DNA of 64,000 nt from Mesorhizobium_B sp963522145 (GCA_963522145.1 CAUQXI010000009.1:52518-116517), one strand, 5' to 3'. Shown: positions 55,346 to 64,000, counted from the first letter of the stretch. Notes: a model not told the origin generated them from the letters alone. Program-made: numbers and translations.

Positions 55346-56470
55346 ATGGGGAACGGAACGATCCTGCTGGCCGCGGGCGGAACGGGCGGACACCTGTTCC
55401 CCGCCGAAGCGCTTGCCCATGAACTGATCGGACGCGGCTGGACAATCCACCTCGCCACCGACGACCGGGCGCAGCGCTATGTCGCCGGTTTCCCGGCCGA
55501 GGCTGTTCATGCGCTGCCTTCCGCGACAATCGGCGGGCGCAACCCCGTTGCGCTGGGCAGGAGCCTGCTGCGCATCTGGCACGGCACGCGCGCAGCCTCG
55601 CGACTATTCGCGAAGATCCGTCCCGCTGCGGTGATCGGCTTCGGCGGCTATCCCACTTTGCCGCCGCTCTGGGCCGCGACGCGCGCCGGGCTGCCGACGC
55701 TGATCCATGAGCAGAATGCCGTGATGGGACGCGCGAACCGTGCGCTCGCCTCGCGTGTGAAAGCGATCGCCGGCGGCTTTCTGCCGAGCGAAGGCCGCTG
55801 GAGCGCCAAGACGGTGGTGACCGGTAATCCGGTGCGGCCGGCAGTGATCGAGGCGGCCGGACAGGACTATGAGCAATCCGGCGAAGGCGAGCCCTTCAAC
55901 CTGCTGGTGTTCGGCGGCAGCCAGGGCGCGCAGTTTTTTTCCGACGCGATCCCGGCCGCCGTCGCCCTGTTGCCGGAGCCTGCCCGAAAGCGGTTGCGGG
56001 TCGTGCAGCAAGCGCGGCGCGAGGATGAAGCGGGGGTGCGCGCCGCCTACCAGGCGATGAACGTTCCGGCGGAGGTCTTGCCCTTCTTCAGCGACATGGG
56101 CGCGCGCATCGCTGACGCGCATCTCGTCGTCTCGCGCTCCGGCGCGTCCACCGTGTCGGAGATCGCCGTGATCGGCCGTCCGGCGATGCTCGTGCCTTAT
56201 CCGCATGCGCTCGATCATGATCAGGCCGCGAACGCCGCGGCACTCGCAGCGGCCGGCGGCGCGGATGTTTACCCGCAGAGCATGCTGTCACCGGAGACGA
56301 TCGCCACCAAGCTCGAACAATTTCTCCGCGAGCCTCAGGCGTTGGCCGAGATGGCCAAGGGTGCGCGTTCCGTCGGTCGGCCCGACGCGGCGCGGTTGCT
56401 TGCCGATCTTGCCGAGTCTATTGCGGCGGGTCGCAGCATCGCGGAATTCAAGGAAAGCCGGCTCGCATGA
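55346..56470 (+). CDS. murG: UDP-GlcNAc:lipid I N-acetylglucosaminyltransferase
   Basis: A 374-residue peripheral membrane glycosyltransferase (GT28) that makes lipid II on the cytoplasmic face. Typical motifs are LLAAGGTGGHLFPAEALA at the N-terminus, GFGGYPTLPPLWAA, LIHEQNAVMGRANR, LVFGGSQGAQFF and SRSGASTVSEIAVIGRPAMLVPYPHALDHDQAANA in the UDP-binding half. It overlaps murC by ATGA. Confidence 0.95.
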   Translation: MGNGTILLAAGGTGGHLFPAEALAHELIGRGWTIHLATDDRAQRYVAGFPAEAVHALPSATIGGRNPVALGRSLLRIWHGTRAASRLFAKIRPAAVIGFGGYPTLPPLWAATRAGLPTLIHEQNAVMGRANRALASRVKAIAGGFLPSEGRWSAKTVVTGNPVRPAVIEAAGQDYEQSGEGEPFNLLVFGGSQGAQFFSDAIPAAVALLPEPARKRLRVVQQARREDEAGVRAAYQAMNVPAEVLPFFSDMGARIADAHLVVSRSGASTVSEIAVIGRPAMLVPYPHALDHDQAANAAALAAAGGADVYPQSMLSPETIATKLEQFLREPQALAEMAKGARSVGRPDAARLLADLAESIAAGRSIAEFKESRLA

Positions 56471-57885
56471 AAATGCCCGAAACCATCGGCCTCGTTCATT
56501 TCATCGGGATCGGCGGCATCGGCATGAGCGGCATCGCCGAGGTGCTGCACAATCTGGGCTATCGCGTGCAGGGCTCCGACCAGTCGGATGGCGCGAACAT
56601 CCAGCGCTTGCGCGACAAGGGCATCGAATGCTTCGTCGGCCACAAGGCCGAGAACCTGGGCGCGGCCGAGGTGGTGGTGGTCTCGACCGCGATCAAGAAG
56701 AGCAATCCGGAACTGCGCGCCGCGCGTGAAAACCTGCTGCCGATCGTCCGGCGTGCCGAGATGCTGGCCGAGCTGATGCGCTTCCGCCAAGCAGTCGCCA
56801 TCGGCGGCACGCATGGCAAGACTACCACGACCTCCATGATCGCTACGCTGCTCGAGGCCGGAGGTCTTGACCCGACCGTGGTCAATGGCGGCATCATCAA
56901 CGCCTATGGCACCAATGCGCGCATGGGCGCGGGCGAGTGGATGGTGGTGGAGGCCGACGAGTCGGACGGCACCTTCCTCAAGCTGCCGGCCGAGATCGCG
57001 GTGGTGACCAATATCGACCCCGAGCATCTCGACCATTACGGCTCGTTCGATCGCGTGCGCGAGGCCTTCCGCCAGTTCGTGGAGAATGTGCCGTTCTACG
57101 GCTTCGGCGTGATGTGCACCGACCATCCGGAAGTGCAGGCGCTGGTCGCCCGCATCGAGGATCGGCGCGTCATCACCTATGGCGAGAACGCCCAGGCGGA
57201 CGTGCGCTTCACGCGCCATCGCATGGAAGGTGCGGCGTCCCTCTTCGACGTGGTGATCCGCGACCGCAAGACGGGCGGCGAAACTCTCATCGACGAGTTG
57301 CGCCTGCCCATGCCGGGCCGACACAACGTTTCCAACGCGACCGCCGCGATTGCCGTGGCGCATGAGCTCGGGCTCGGCGCGGATGCGATCCGCAAGGGCC
57401 TGGCCAGCTTCGGCGGCGTCAAGCGCCGCTTCACGCCGACCGGCTCGTGGAACGGCGTGCAAGTGTTTGACGATTACGGACACCATCCCGTGGAGATCAA
57501 GGCTGTGCTGCGCGCAGCGCGCGACGCCACGGCCGGCCGCGTGATCGCAATCGCCCAGCCGCACCGATACACTCGCCTGCGCGACCTGTTCGACGATTTC
57601 TCCGCCTGCTTCAACGATGCCGACACCGTGCTGATTGCGCCCGTTTATCCGGCCGGCGAGGAACCGATCGACGGCGTGTCTGGCGAGGAACTGACGCATC
57701 GCATCCGCGCCGGCGGGCATCGCGATGCCCGCTTCGTGGAGCGGGCGGACATGATCGCGCCGCTGATCCGCGATGCCGCGCATGACGGCGATTTCGTGAT
57801 CTTCCTCGGCGCCGGCAACATCACCCAATGGGCCTATGCGCTGCCGAAGGAGCTTTCAGGGGGCGTGGAGCCCGGCCTTCCATGA
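56467..57885 (+). CDS. murC: UDP-MurNAc:L-alanine ligase
   Basis: A 472-residue Mur ligase that adds L-Ala to UDP-MurNAc, the first peptide residue. IHFIGIGGIGMSGIAEVLHNLGY-type N-terminus (here starting VHFIGIGG), ATP loop GGTHGKTTTTSM near residue 113, VVEADESDGTF and FDDYGHHPVEIKAVL are diagnostic. The start overlaps murG by ATGA and the stop overlaps murB by ATGA. Confidence 0.95.
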   Translation: MKMPETIGLVHFIGIGGIGMSGIAEVLHNLGYRVQGSDQSDGANIQRLRDKGIECFVGHKAENLGAAEVVVVSTAIKKSNPELRAARENLLPIVRRAEMLAELMRFRQAVAIGGTHGKTTTTSMIATLLEAGGLDPTVVNGGIINAYGTNARMGAGEWMVVEADESDGTFLKLPAEIAVVTNIDPEHLDHYGSFDRVREAFRQFVENVPFYGFGVMCTDHPEVQALVARIEDRRVITYGENAQADVRFTRHRMEGAASLFDVVIRDRKTGGETLIDELRLPMPGRHNVSNATAAIAVAHELGLGADAIRKGLASFGGVKRRFTPTGSWNGVQVFDDYGHHPVEIKAVLRAARDATAGRVIAIAQPHRYTRLRDLFDDFSACFNDADTVLIAPVYPAGEEPIDGVSGEELTHRIRAGGHRDARFVERADMIAPLIRDAAHDGDFVIFLGAGNITQWAYALPKELSGGVEPGLP

Positions 57886-58847
57886 GCCGGGGACGGGAAC
57901 TGCTCGAAAGCCTCGGCGATCGCTTGTCGTCCCTTCGCGGGCGCGTCACGCCCGACGCCGAGATGGACAAGGTCACCTGGTTCCGCGCCGGGGGTCGTGC
58001 GGATGCGCTGTTCCAGCCGGCCGACGAGGAGGATCTTGCAGCATTTCTCAAGGCGCTGCCGCGAAGCGTGCCGATCACCGTTGTCGGTATCGGCTCCAAC
58101 CTTCTTGTGCGCGATGGCGGGATCCGCGGCTTCGTGGTGCGGCTTTCCGCCAAGGGCTTCGGACGCGCGCAGGCGGTTTCCGACACGCAGATCGAGGCGG
58201 GAGCGGCCACGCCCGACAAGCATCTCTCGGGCGTAGCCCTTGATGCCGGGATCGGTGGCTTTCACTTCTACCACGGCATTCCCGGCGGCATCGGCGGTGC
58301 GCTGCGGATGAATGCGGGCGCAAACGGACACGAGACGCGCGACCGCGTGGTGGAGGTGCGTGCTCTCGACCGGAACGGCGAGCCGCACGTCCTTTCCAAT
58401 GCCGAGATGGGATACACCTACCGCCACTCCTCCGCGGCCGCCGACCTGATTTTCGTATCGGCTCTGATGGAAGGTTTCCGCGAGGAACCTTCCGCGATCC
58501 GCGCCGCGATGGATGCCGTGCGCGATCACCGCGAAACCGTACAGCCGATCCGCGAGAAAACCGGCGGTTCCACCTTCAAGAATCCGCCCGGCACTTCGGC
58601 CTGGAAGGAGATCGATGCCGCCGGCTGCCGCGGCCTGATGATCGGCGGCGCCCAGATGTCGCCCATGCACTGCAACTTCATGATCAATACCGGCTCCGCC
58701 AACGCCCATGATCTGGAACTGCTGGGCGAGACCGTCCGTGAACGGGTGCTCGAACATTCGGGCATCCGCCTGGAATGGGAGATCAAGCGGCTTGGTGAAT
58801 TCCGGCCCGGCAGCCAGGTGCAGGAATTCCTGGGACAGCTTCTCTAG
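57882..58847 (+). CDS. murB: UDP-N-acetylenolpyruvoylglucosamine reductase
   Basis: A 321-residue FAD-dependent reductase forming UDP-MurNAc. Motifs are TWFRAGGRADALFQP, GIGSNLLVRDGGIRG, GIPGGIGGALRMNAGANG, YTYRHS, and KTGGSTFKNPPG with IDAAGCRGLMIGGAQMS. It has the shorter type II layout. ATG at 57882 overlaps murC by ATGA. In related genomes ddl normally follows directly; here a beta-lactamase and a regulator come between. Confidence 0.94.
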   Translation: MSRGRELLESLGDRLSSLRGRVTPDAEMDKVTWFRAGGRADALFQPADEEDLAAFLKALPRSVPITVVGIGSNLLVRDGGIRGFVVRLSAKGFGRAQAVSDTQIEAGAATPDKHLSGVALDAGIGGFHFYHGIPGGIGGALRMNAGANGHETRDRVVEVRALDRNGEPHVLSNAEMGYTYRHSSAAADLIFVSALMEGFREEPSAIRAAMDAVRDHRETVQPIREKTGGSTFKNPPGTSAWKEIDAAGCRGLMIGGAQMSPMHCNFMINTGSANAHDLELLGETVRERVLEHSGIRLEWEIKRLGEFRPGSQVQEFLGQLL

Positions 58848-58947
58848 GTGCCGTTTTTCCGTACATCATCAAAGCACTACGGTTCTTTTTAGACGCGCGA
58901 CCTTCAGCGACGCCGGCTGGTGCCTGAAAGTAAGGAGTTGAAAAGAG

Positions 58948-59760
58948 ATGAGCTTTCGCTGGACCGCTCTTCCTGTTCCGCTTTGGGCATTGCTTTCCTT
59001 TTCACCCGCACAGGCCGAAACGGTGAACGTCTGCACCGTCGTGGCCGATGCGCGCACCGGTGCGGTGCTGAAGCAGGAAGGCGACTGCGAGACACGCGCC
59101 ACGCCGGCATCCACCTTCAAGATCGCCATCAGCCTGATGGGATACGACGCCGGCTTCCTCAAGGATGCCCATCAGCCGGCATTGCCGTTCAAGGAAGGCT
59201 ATCCCGACTGGAACCCCTCATGGCGCAGCACGACCGATCCGGCCAAGTGGATGAAGGACTCCGTCGTCTGGTACTCGCAGCAGATCACGACCGCGATCGG
59301 AGATGAGCGGTTCGCCCGCTACGTGGATGAGTTCGATTACGGCAACGAGGATGTGGCAGGTGATCCCGACAAGCATAATGGTCTTACACGAGCTTGGTTG
59401 ACCTCTTCGCTTGAAATCTCCCCGCTGGAACAGCTGGCCTTCCTGCGGAAAGTTGTAGGCGGCGATCTGCCGGTCAGTCCCCGCGCCTATGAATTGACGC
59501 GCACGCTCGTGGATGTCGGCATTCAGCCGAGCGGCTGGCACGTCTATGGCAAGACCGGCGCCGGGCCAGCGAAGAACCGTGACGGGACGAAGGCGGCGGG
59601 AAAACCGTGGGGCTGGTTTGTGGGGTGGGCGGAAAAGGGCGACAGAACGGTCGTGTTCGCCCGGCTGACGAAAGACACCGAGCGCCCGCCGGCTCCTCCC
59701 GGGCCGGCGGCACGCGAGGCGGTTCTTCGCGACTTTTTCTCGTTATCCGGCGGCCTATAG
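58948..59760 (+). CDS. Class D (OXA-type) beta-lactamase
   Basis: A 270-residue periplasmic serine beta-lactamase. The signal peptide ends at SPAQA. All class D motifs are present: S55-T-F-K58 (ATPASTFKIA), S105-V-V, Y131-G-N, W150 in TRAWLTSSLEISPLEQ and K202-T-G. The enzyme would hydrolyse penicillins, possibly also other beta-lactams; spectrum cannot be read from sequence. GGAG lies upstream. It is inserted between murB and ddl and converges with a frameshifted merR gene. No integron or IS element adjoins it, so it looks like an intrinsic chromosomal gene. Confidence 0.93.
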   Translation: MSFRWTALPVPLWALLSFSPAQAETVNVCTVVADARTGAVLKQEGDCETRATPASTFKIAISLMGYDAGFLKDAHQPALPFKEGYPDWNPSWRSTTDPAKWMKDSVVWYSQQITTAIGDERFARYVDEFDYGNEDVAGDPDKHNGLTRAWLTSSLEISPLEQLAFLRKVVGGDLPVSPRAYELTRTLVDVGIQPSGWHVYGKTGAGPAKNRDGTKAAGKPWGWFVGWAEKGDRTVVFARLTKDTERPPAPPGPAAREAVLRDFFSLSGGL

Positions 59761-59809
59761 GGATCACGGGGTGGAGAGCGTGTCGCCCTCCGCCGCGCTT
59801 TTAATCTGC

Positions 59810-60737
59810 TCAGGCGTTTGCGAAGCGGCTGGATGCGGCGCGGCCGATCCAGAGCCATTCAGCGGTTGGATCGGACTGTCCTGGGAGACCCTTGAGTATC
59901 GAGACGAGCGCCCAGTAGCGCTTCATGTTCGGACGGTGCTCCAGCTGCTTGCGGCGGAGCCGGTCGAACGCCTCCTCGGTGTTGGCGCCGATCGCGCGCG
60001 CCCATCCGGAGATGTACTCGTCTGCAATCGCCTGCCCTTCGGGTGAGCTAGGCTCCAGCCCCTTGCTGATCGCGGCCTTGGCCTTGAGCAGAATGGATTT
60101 CTGCACCTCCTGGAATGAATTCGTATCAAGACCGAGCACGGTGTCCTCGGCGTTGCGGCGCATCTGCTCGACGAAGGCCGGGTCGGCAAGCAGCGCCGAC
60201 AGCTCGATCCAGGCGTCCAGCTGATCGGCGGTCGGCTCGTCGGGAAGGTCGGGGGTGCTCATCCGCAGCATCCAGTCCTTCCAGCGTGGATCCACTTCCG
60301 CGCCGGCCACGACCTGGCCCAGGAACCGCTCGATCGTCGCGGTGTGTTCGGCCTTTGAAGCAGTTATGATCATCCAGATTCTCCTGAGGTCTTCGGGGGT
60401 TGGCTCAGGCGACCGCAAAGCCACCCGAATGGCTGCCGCGAGGCGCTTCTGCGAGGCGATCTGCCCCTCGATCTCCGCCAGCCGGAGCGCCAGCACTCCG
60501 TTGATGGAGCGCTTCCTGGAAAGCACCATCCCGGATGGAGTCGATGCCGAGACCTGCATCGCGGAGGGCCTTGATCAGTCCCAACCGAACAAGGTCGGCT
60601 TCGTCGAAAAGCCGGTAGCCGCCCTCTGTTCGATCTAGCCTCGGCAGGAGACCCTGGTCCGCATAGAACCTGATCCGCCGGACCGGGATGCCGGTCAGCC
60701 GGGAAGCCCGTCCGATGGTGTAAGCGCGATCAGCCAT
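59810..60737 (-). pseudogene. MerR family regulator, frameshifted
   Basis: The N-terminal part (from 60737) is a MerR helix-turn-helix: YTIGRASRLTGIPVRRIRFYADQGLLPR and GYRLFDEADLVRL. After SIRD the reading frame fails. The normal continuation (VLSRKRSINGVLALRLAEIEGQIASQKR) runs in the next frame to 59810. One extra C in the CC at 60526-60527 (plus strand) explains the shift. Without it the protein would have about 308 residues, with a long C-terminal effector domain (ELPDE/STPDLPDEPTADQLDAWIELSALL). It is a recent pseudogene or a sequencing error. It faces the beta-lactamase end to end. Confidence 0.85.
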
Positions 60738-60743
60738 GGGCGG

Positions 60744-60774
60744 TCTGTAGTCTCTGCACCCGATGGAGGGTCAA
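60744..60774 (-). promoter_or_regulatory. MerR-type promoter with 19-bp spacer
   Basis: On the minus strand TTGACC (60774-60769) and TACAGA (60749-60744) are separated by 19 bases, the lengthened spacer typical of promoters controlled by MerR proteins. The -10 ends only 6 bases before the merR ATG at 60737, so the transcript may be leaderless. Autoregulation is likely. Confidence 0.55.
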
Positions 60775-60963
60775 GCGCTGCATCGCCACCGCTCAGGACA
60801 GTGCTTTTTCGGAGCGCTCGATCCTGCGTTTGTGTCTGCCTTGTAAGTTGAGGCGGGCTTTGCGCCCGACCTTCCGGCGCGGGGTGGCCGACGCTCCCTT
60901 CCTGCCACTTTCCGGCAAGCTTCAAGACCTAAGCCTCGCTCTTTCATCGAAAAGGTTCTTGGC

Positions 60964-61887
60964 ATGACGAAGCATGTTGCCGTTCTGATGGGCGGGTTCT
61001 CTTCCGAACGGCCGGTTTCGCTGGCTTCCGGAAAACCCTGTGCCGACACGCTTGAAAGTGCCGGGTACCGGGTCAGCCGCGTCGATGTCGGGCGCGACAT
61101 CGGCTCAGTGCTGGCCGAACTCAAGCCTGATGTCGCCTTCAACGCGCTGCATGGACCGTTCGGCGAAGACGGCACGATCCAGGGCATCTTGGAATATCTC
61201 CAGATCCCCTACACCCATTCGGGCGTGCTCGCCTCCGCGCTGGCCATGAACAAGGAGCAGGCCAAGAAGATCGCGAAGGCAGCAGGCATTCCGGTGGCCG
61301 AGTCCAAGGTGATGAGCCGGCTGGCGATCGGCTCTAGGCATCCCATGGCTGTTCCTTATGTGGTGAAGCCTGTCAGCGAAGGCTCGAGCTTCGGCGTGGT
61401 GATCGTGGGCGAGGGGCAGAGCCATCCGCCGCAGGTCATCGGCTCAAGTGAGTGGCGCTACGGCGACACGGTTATGGTGGAGCGCTACGTCCACGGACGA
61501 GAGCTGACCTGCGCCGTGATGGGCGATGTCGCGCTCGGCGTGACCGAGATCATACCCGAAGGTCACGGCTTCTACGATTATGACGCGAAATACGTCGCCG
61601 GCGGCTCGAAACACGAATGCCCGGCAAAACTTTCATCGAATATTTACCAAAAAATCCAAACAATCGCACTCAAGGCTCACCAAGCAATCGGGTGCAGGGG
61701 CGTGTCCCGCTCCGACTTCCGCTTCGACGACCGCCATAGCGAAAATGGCGAAGTCGTCTGGCTCGAAGTCAACACCCAGCCTGGCATGACGCCGACATCG
61801 CTCGTGCCGGAAATCGCCGCCCATGCCGGGCATTCCTTCGCCGAGCTGCTGAGTTGGATGGTGGAGGACGCTTCTTGCCTGCGATGA
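60964..61887 (+). CDS. ddl: D-alanine--D-alanine ligase
   Basis: A 307-residue ATP-grasp ligase making D-Ala-D-Ala for MurF. Key motifs are VAVLMGGFSSERPVSL at the N-terminus, FNALHGPFGEDGTIQG, YTHSGVLASALAMNKEQAKK, VVKPVSEGSSFGV and the metal-binding WLEVNTQPGMT near the end. It starts after a 226-bp gap, because the frameshifted merR gene lies on the other strand, so it probably has its own promoter. It overlaps ftsQ by ATGA. Confidence 0.95.
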   Translation: MTKHVAVLMGGFSSERPVSLASGKPCADTLESAGYRVSRVDVGRDIGSVLAELKPDVAFNALHGPFGEDGTIQGILEYLQIPYTHSGVLASALAMNKEQAKKIAKAAGIPVAESKVMSRLAIGSRHPMAVPYVVKPVSEGSSFGVVIVGEGQSHPPQVIGSSEWRYGDTVMVERYVHGRELTCAVMGDVALGVTEIIPEGHGFYDYDAKYVAGGSKHECPAKLSSNIYQKIQTIALKAHQAIGCRGVSRSDFRFDDRHSENGEVVWLEVNTQPGMTPTSLVPEIAAHAGHSFAELLSWMVEDASCLR

Positions 61888-62810
61888 GGTCGGCGGCTCG
61901 AATGGGTGGACAAGCAGGCCGGCAGGGCATGAGCCCCGCCGTGTCCGGTTTCGTGCTGCCCAAGCTGCTGCGCCGTCCGGCGCGGCTCGTCGAGCGCCTG
62001 GCCAAGGGCGAGTGGACCCCGCCGCGCTTTGCCAACGCCGTCGTCACCGCGCTGCTGCTTTCGTCCAGCCTTGCCTATGGCACGGTGGAAGGCGGCCACA
62101 TGCCCGTCGTGCTCAAGGCGATCACCTCGCGCACCGGGTTCGCGGTCGATCAGGTGCGCGTGACGGGAAACCGCGAAACCTCCGAGATCGACATTCTCGA
62201 CCGGCTGGAGCTCGACGGCTGGACATCGCTCGTCGGCTTTGACGTGGCGGATGCGCGCGACCGGATCGCGAGCCTGCCATGGGTCGAATCAGCCGCCGTC
62301 CGCAAGATCTATCCCCGCACGCTGGAAGTGAAGGTCGTCGAGCGCGAGGCCTTTGCCATCTGGCAGCATGACGGCGCGCTGACCATCGTGAAGAAAAGCG
62401 GCGAGCTGATCACGGAATTCAACGGGCGGGGGCGTGAGAAGCTGCCATTGGTGGTGGGTGTCGGCGCTTCCGAGCGCGCGGCCGACGTGGTGGCCAAGGT
62501 GGCTGCCTACAGCGAGCTTGCCGCGCGGGTGAAAGGCTATGTCCGTATCGGCGACCGCCGCTGGGACCTGCGTCTCGACAATGGCGTGACCGTGAAGCTG
62601 CCCGAGCGCGACGAGGACGCGGCCCTGTCCGAGATCGCCCGCCTCGATGCCGAGAACAACATCCTTTCCCGTGACATCACCACGGTCGATCTCCGGTTCC
62701 CCGACCGGCTCGTGATGCAACTGACCGCAAACGCCATGGAAGCACGCAAGGACATGCTGGAAAAGGACGCCAAGGCCGCGCGCAAGCGCAAGCAGGGGGC
62801 GCACATATGA
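61884..62810 (+). CDS. ftsQ: Cell division protein FtsQ
   Basis: A 308-residue bitopic divisome protein. A cytoplasmic N-terminus is followed by a membrane helix around residues 54-70 (AVVTALLLSSSLAYGTV) and a periplasmic POTRA domain (GFAVDQVRVTGNRETSEIDILDRL). The beta domain follows (LPWVESAAVRKIYPRTLEVKVVEREAFAIWQ) and a basic C-terminal tail (EKDAKAARKRKQG). It links FtsL/FtsB to the septal synthase. ATG at 61884 overlaps ddl by ATGA, and the stop overlaps ftsA in the same way. Confidence 0.92.
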   Translation: MRSAARMGGQAGRQGMSPAVSGFVLPKLLRRPARLVERLAKGEWTPPRFANAVVTALLLSSSLAYGTVEGGHMPVVLKAITSRTGFAVDQVRVTGNRETSEIDILDRLELDGWTSLVGFDVADARDRIASLPWVESAAVRKIYPRTLEVKVVEREAFAIWQHDGALTIVKKSGELITEFNGRGREKLPLVVGVGASERAADVVAKVAAYSELAARVKGYVRIGDRRWDLRLDNGVTVKLPERDEDAALSEIARLDAENNILSRDITTVDLRFPDRLVMQLTANAMEARKDMLEKDAKAARKRKQGAHI

Positions 62811-64000
62811 GCTGGCTCGGCAGCTGCAAGGAAACGCCCAGCCGGCGCAGCGGCATTATCACCGTGCTCGATGTCGGTTCGAGCAAGGTTTGCTGCATCG
62901 TGGCCAGGCTCAAGCCGTGCGTGGACAAGCAGATCCTGCGCGGCCGCACCCATAACGTCCAGGTGATCGGCATCGGCCACCAGAAGAGTCAGGGCGTCAA
63001 GTCCGGCGTCGTGGTCGATCTCGATCGCGCGGAAGCCGCGATCCGCCTTGCGGTAGACGCCGCGGAGCGCATCGCGGGCGTGACCGTCGATTCGCTGTTC
63101 GCCAATGTCACGGCCGGCCGCCTCCGCAGCGAAACCGTGTCGGCCACGGTGCGGCTCGGCGGGCTCGAGGCGGACGCTTCCGATATCGAGCGTGTTCTGG
63201 AAGCTGGCACGAAGCAGTCGCGTCGCGCCGAGCGTCAGGTGGTGCATTCCCTTCCCGTGGGCTTCAGCCTGGATGCCGAGCGCGGCGTGCGCGACCCGTC
63301 CGGCATGGTGGGCGAAACGCTCGGCGTGAACATGCATGTGCTGACCGGCGATGCGGCACCCCTGCGCAATCTCGAACTCTCGATCAACCGCGCGCATCTT
63401 TCGGTCGAGCGCATGGTGGCGACGCCCTATGCGAGCGGCCTTGCCGCGCTGGTGGACGATGAGCTCGAAATGGGCGCGGCCTGCATCGACATGGGCGGCG
63501 GCACGACCTCGATCTCGATCTTCGCCGATGGCAAGTTCGTTTACGCCGATGCGCTGCCGATCGGCGGCAACCACGTCACCATGGATCTCGCGCGCGGGCT
63601 TTCCACACGGCTGGAGGATGCCGAGCGGCTCAAGGTGATGCACGGCTCCATCCTGCCCGGCCTGGCGGACGAGCGCGACATCATTTCCTTCCGCCCGATC
63701 GGCATGGACGAGAGCGAGCCGCCTTCGCAGATTCCGCGCTCGGTCATGTCGAGGATCATCCGCGCACGCGTCGAGGAAACGCTGGAGCTCCTGCGCGATC
63801 GCCTCAACAAGTCGGGCTTTTCTTCCGCGATCGGCAAGCGCGTCGTGCTGACGGGCGGCGCGAGCCAGCTTGCGGGCCTGCCGGAAGCGGCGCGGCGCAT
63901 CCTGGGGCGCAACGCCCGCATCGGGCGCCCGCTCGGCGTGGCGGGATTGCCCGAGGCGGCCAAGGGGCCGGCCTTCTCGGCGGCGGTCGGGCTGATGGTT
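62807..64000 (+). CDS. ftsA: Cell division protein FtsA (3' end beyond the window)
   Basis: The first 398 codons of the actin-like protein that anchors FtsZ to the membrane and recruits the divisome. Nucleotide-binding motifs are TVLDVGSSKVCCIV near the N-terminus, AACIDMGGGTTSISIF and VVLTGGASQLAGLPE. The 1C-type subdomain has VTAGRLRSETVSATV. The C-terminal amphipathic membrane helix lies beyond the window. It overlaps ftsQ by ATGA. ftsZ is expected next. Confidence 0.95.
   Translation, partial: MSWLGSCKETPSRRSGIITVLDVGSSKVCCIVARLKPCVDKQILRGRTHNVQVIGIGHQKSQGVKSGVVVDLDRAEAAIRLAVDAAERIAGVTVDSLFANVTAGRLRSETVSATVRLGGLEADASDIERVLEAGTKQSRRAERQVVHSLPVGFSLDAERGVRDPSGMVGETLGVNMHVLTGDAAPLRNLELSINRAHLSVERMVATPYASGLAALVDDELEMGAACIDMGGGTTSISIFADGKFVYADALPIGGNHVTMDLARGLSTRLEDAERLKVMHGSILPGLADERDIISFRPIGMDESEPPSQIPRSVMSRIIRARVEETLELLRDRLNKSGFSSAIGKRVVLTGGASQLAGLPEAARRILGRNARIGRPLGVAGLPEAAKGPAFSAAVGLMV

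Noticed and set aside
58948..59760. Beta-lactamase as an integron or transposon cassette
   Set aside because: No attC-like site, integrase, IS end or target duplication was seen. The composition matches the flanks.
59810..60737. Two separate genes (a short MerR and a separate unknown protein)
   Set aside because: The two frames join into one typical MerR protein when one base is removed.

Overview
The window is a GC-rich chromosomal segment of an alphaproteobacterium. It most resembles the order Hyphomicrobiales (Rhizobiales), probably near the Mesorhizobium/Chelativorans/Nitratireductor group. This rests on an alphaproteobacterial dcw (division and cell wall) cluster with CtrA-like boxes, an HWE-family histidine kinase, EcfG-type stress promoters, a RIME-like palindromic repeat, and an ArsR-methyltransferase fusion beside metF. 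No phage, IS element, CRISPR array or tRNA was recognised. The taxon is inferred from gene content only.

Layout. (1) 1-9 kb, minus strand: the 5' part of a sulfate-binding protein gene, then penicillin-binding protein 1C and a giant periplasmic alpha-2-macroglobulin, separated by a palindromic repeat. (2) 9-13.7 kb: a peptide-type ABC transporter (two permeases and a fused double ATPase) with no binding protein beside it. (3) 13.8-16 kb: manganese catalase and a general-stress flavin-binding-fold protein, each behind an EcfG-like promoter, and a small membrane protein. (4) 16-23.5 kb: reductive pyrimidine catabolism (preT, preA, a RutR-like regulator, beta-alanine aminotransferase, carbamoyl-amide hydrolase), interrupted by a DoxX protein and a VapBC-type pair. 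Dihydropyrimidinase is not in the window. (5) 23.5-44.4 kb: housekeeping and envelope genes, including a DUF1993 protein, a TPP enzyme, an alpha/beta hydrolase, ettA, an HWE kinase with its receiver, a KAS III-like enzyme, a TPR protein, a methionine regulator with metF, an ornithine-type decarboxylase, an Omp25/31-like protein, a lytic transglycosylase, a GH25 lysozyme, a lipoprotein, a DnaJ-domain protein and an AmpD-like amidase. (6) 44.4-64 kb: RNase P RNA, then the dcw cluster rsmH-ftsL-ftsI-murE-murF-mraY-murD-ftsW-murG-murC-murB-[class D beta-lactamase, frameshifted merR]-ddl-ftsQ-ftsA, running off the right edge.

How the genes fit together. The second half makes, remodels and divides the murein wall. 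Many dcw genes overlap by ATGA, so they are probably translationally coupled. mraZ, the usual first gene, is missing and is replaced by a gene-poor leader of about 770 bp with a CtrA-like box and a short ORF whose stop overlaps the rsmH start. A perfect CtrA box (TTAA-N7-TTAAC) lies in front of murE. A beta-lactamase and an opposite-strand, frameshifted regulator split murB from ddl, so ddl-ftsQ-ftsA probably need their own promoter.

The least expected points are the beta-lactamase and broken regulator inside the dcw cluster, the missing mraZ with its leader ORF, the operator-like palindrome that moves the start of the methionine regulator, and the inverted repeat around the preT ribosome-binding site. 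I did not find a clearly new multi-gene system. These are local novelties in an otherwise recognisable chromosome.
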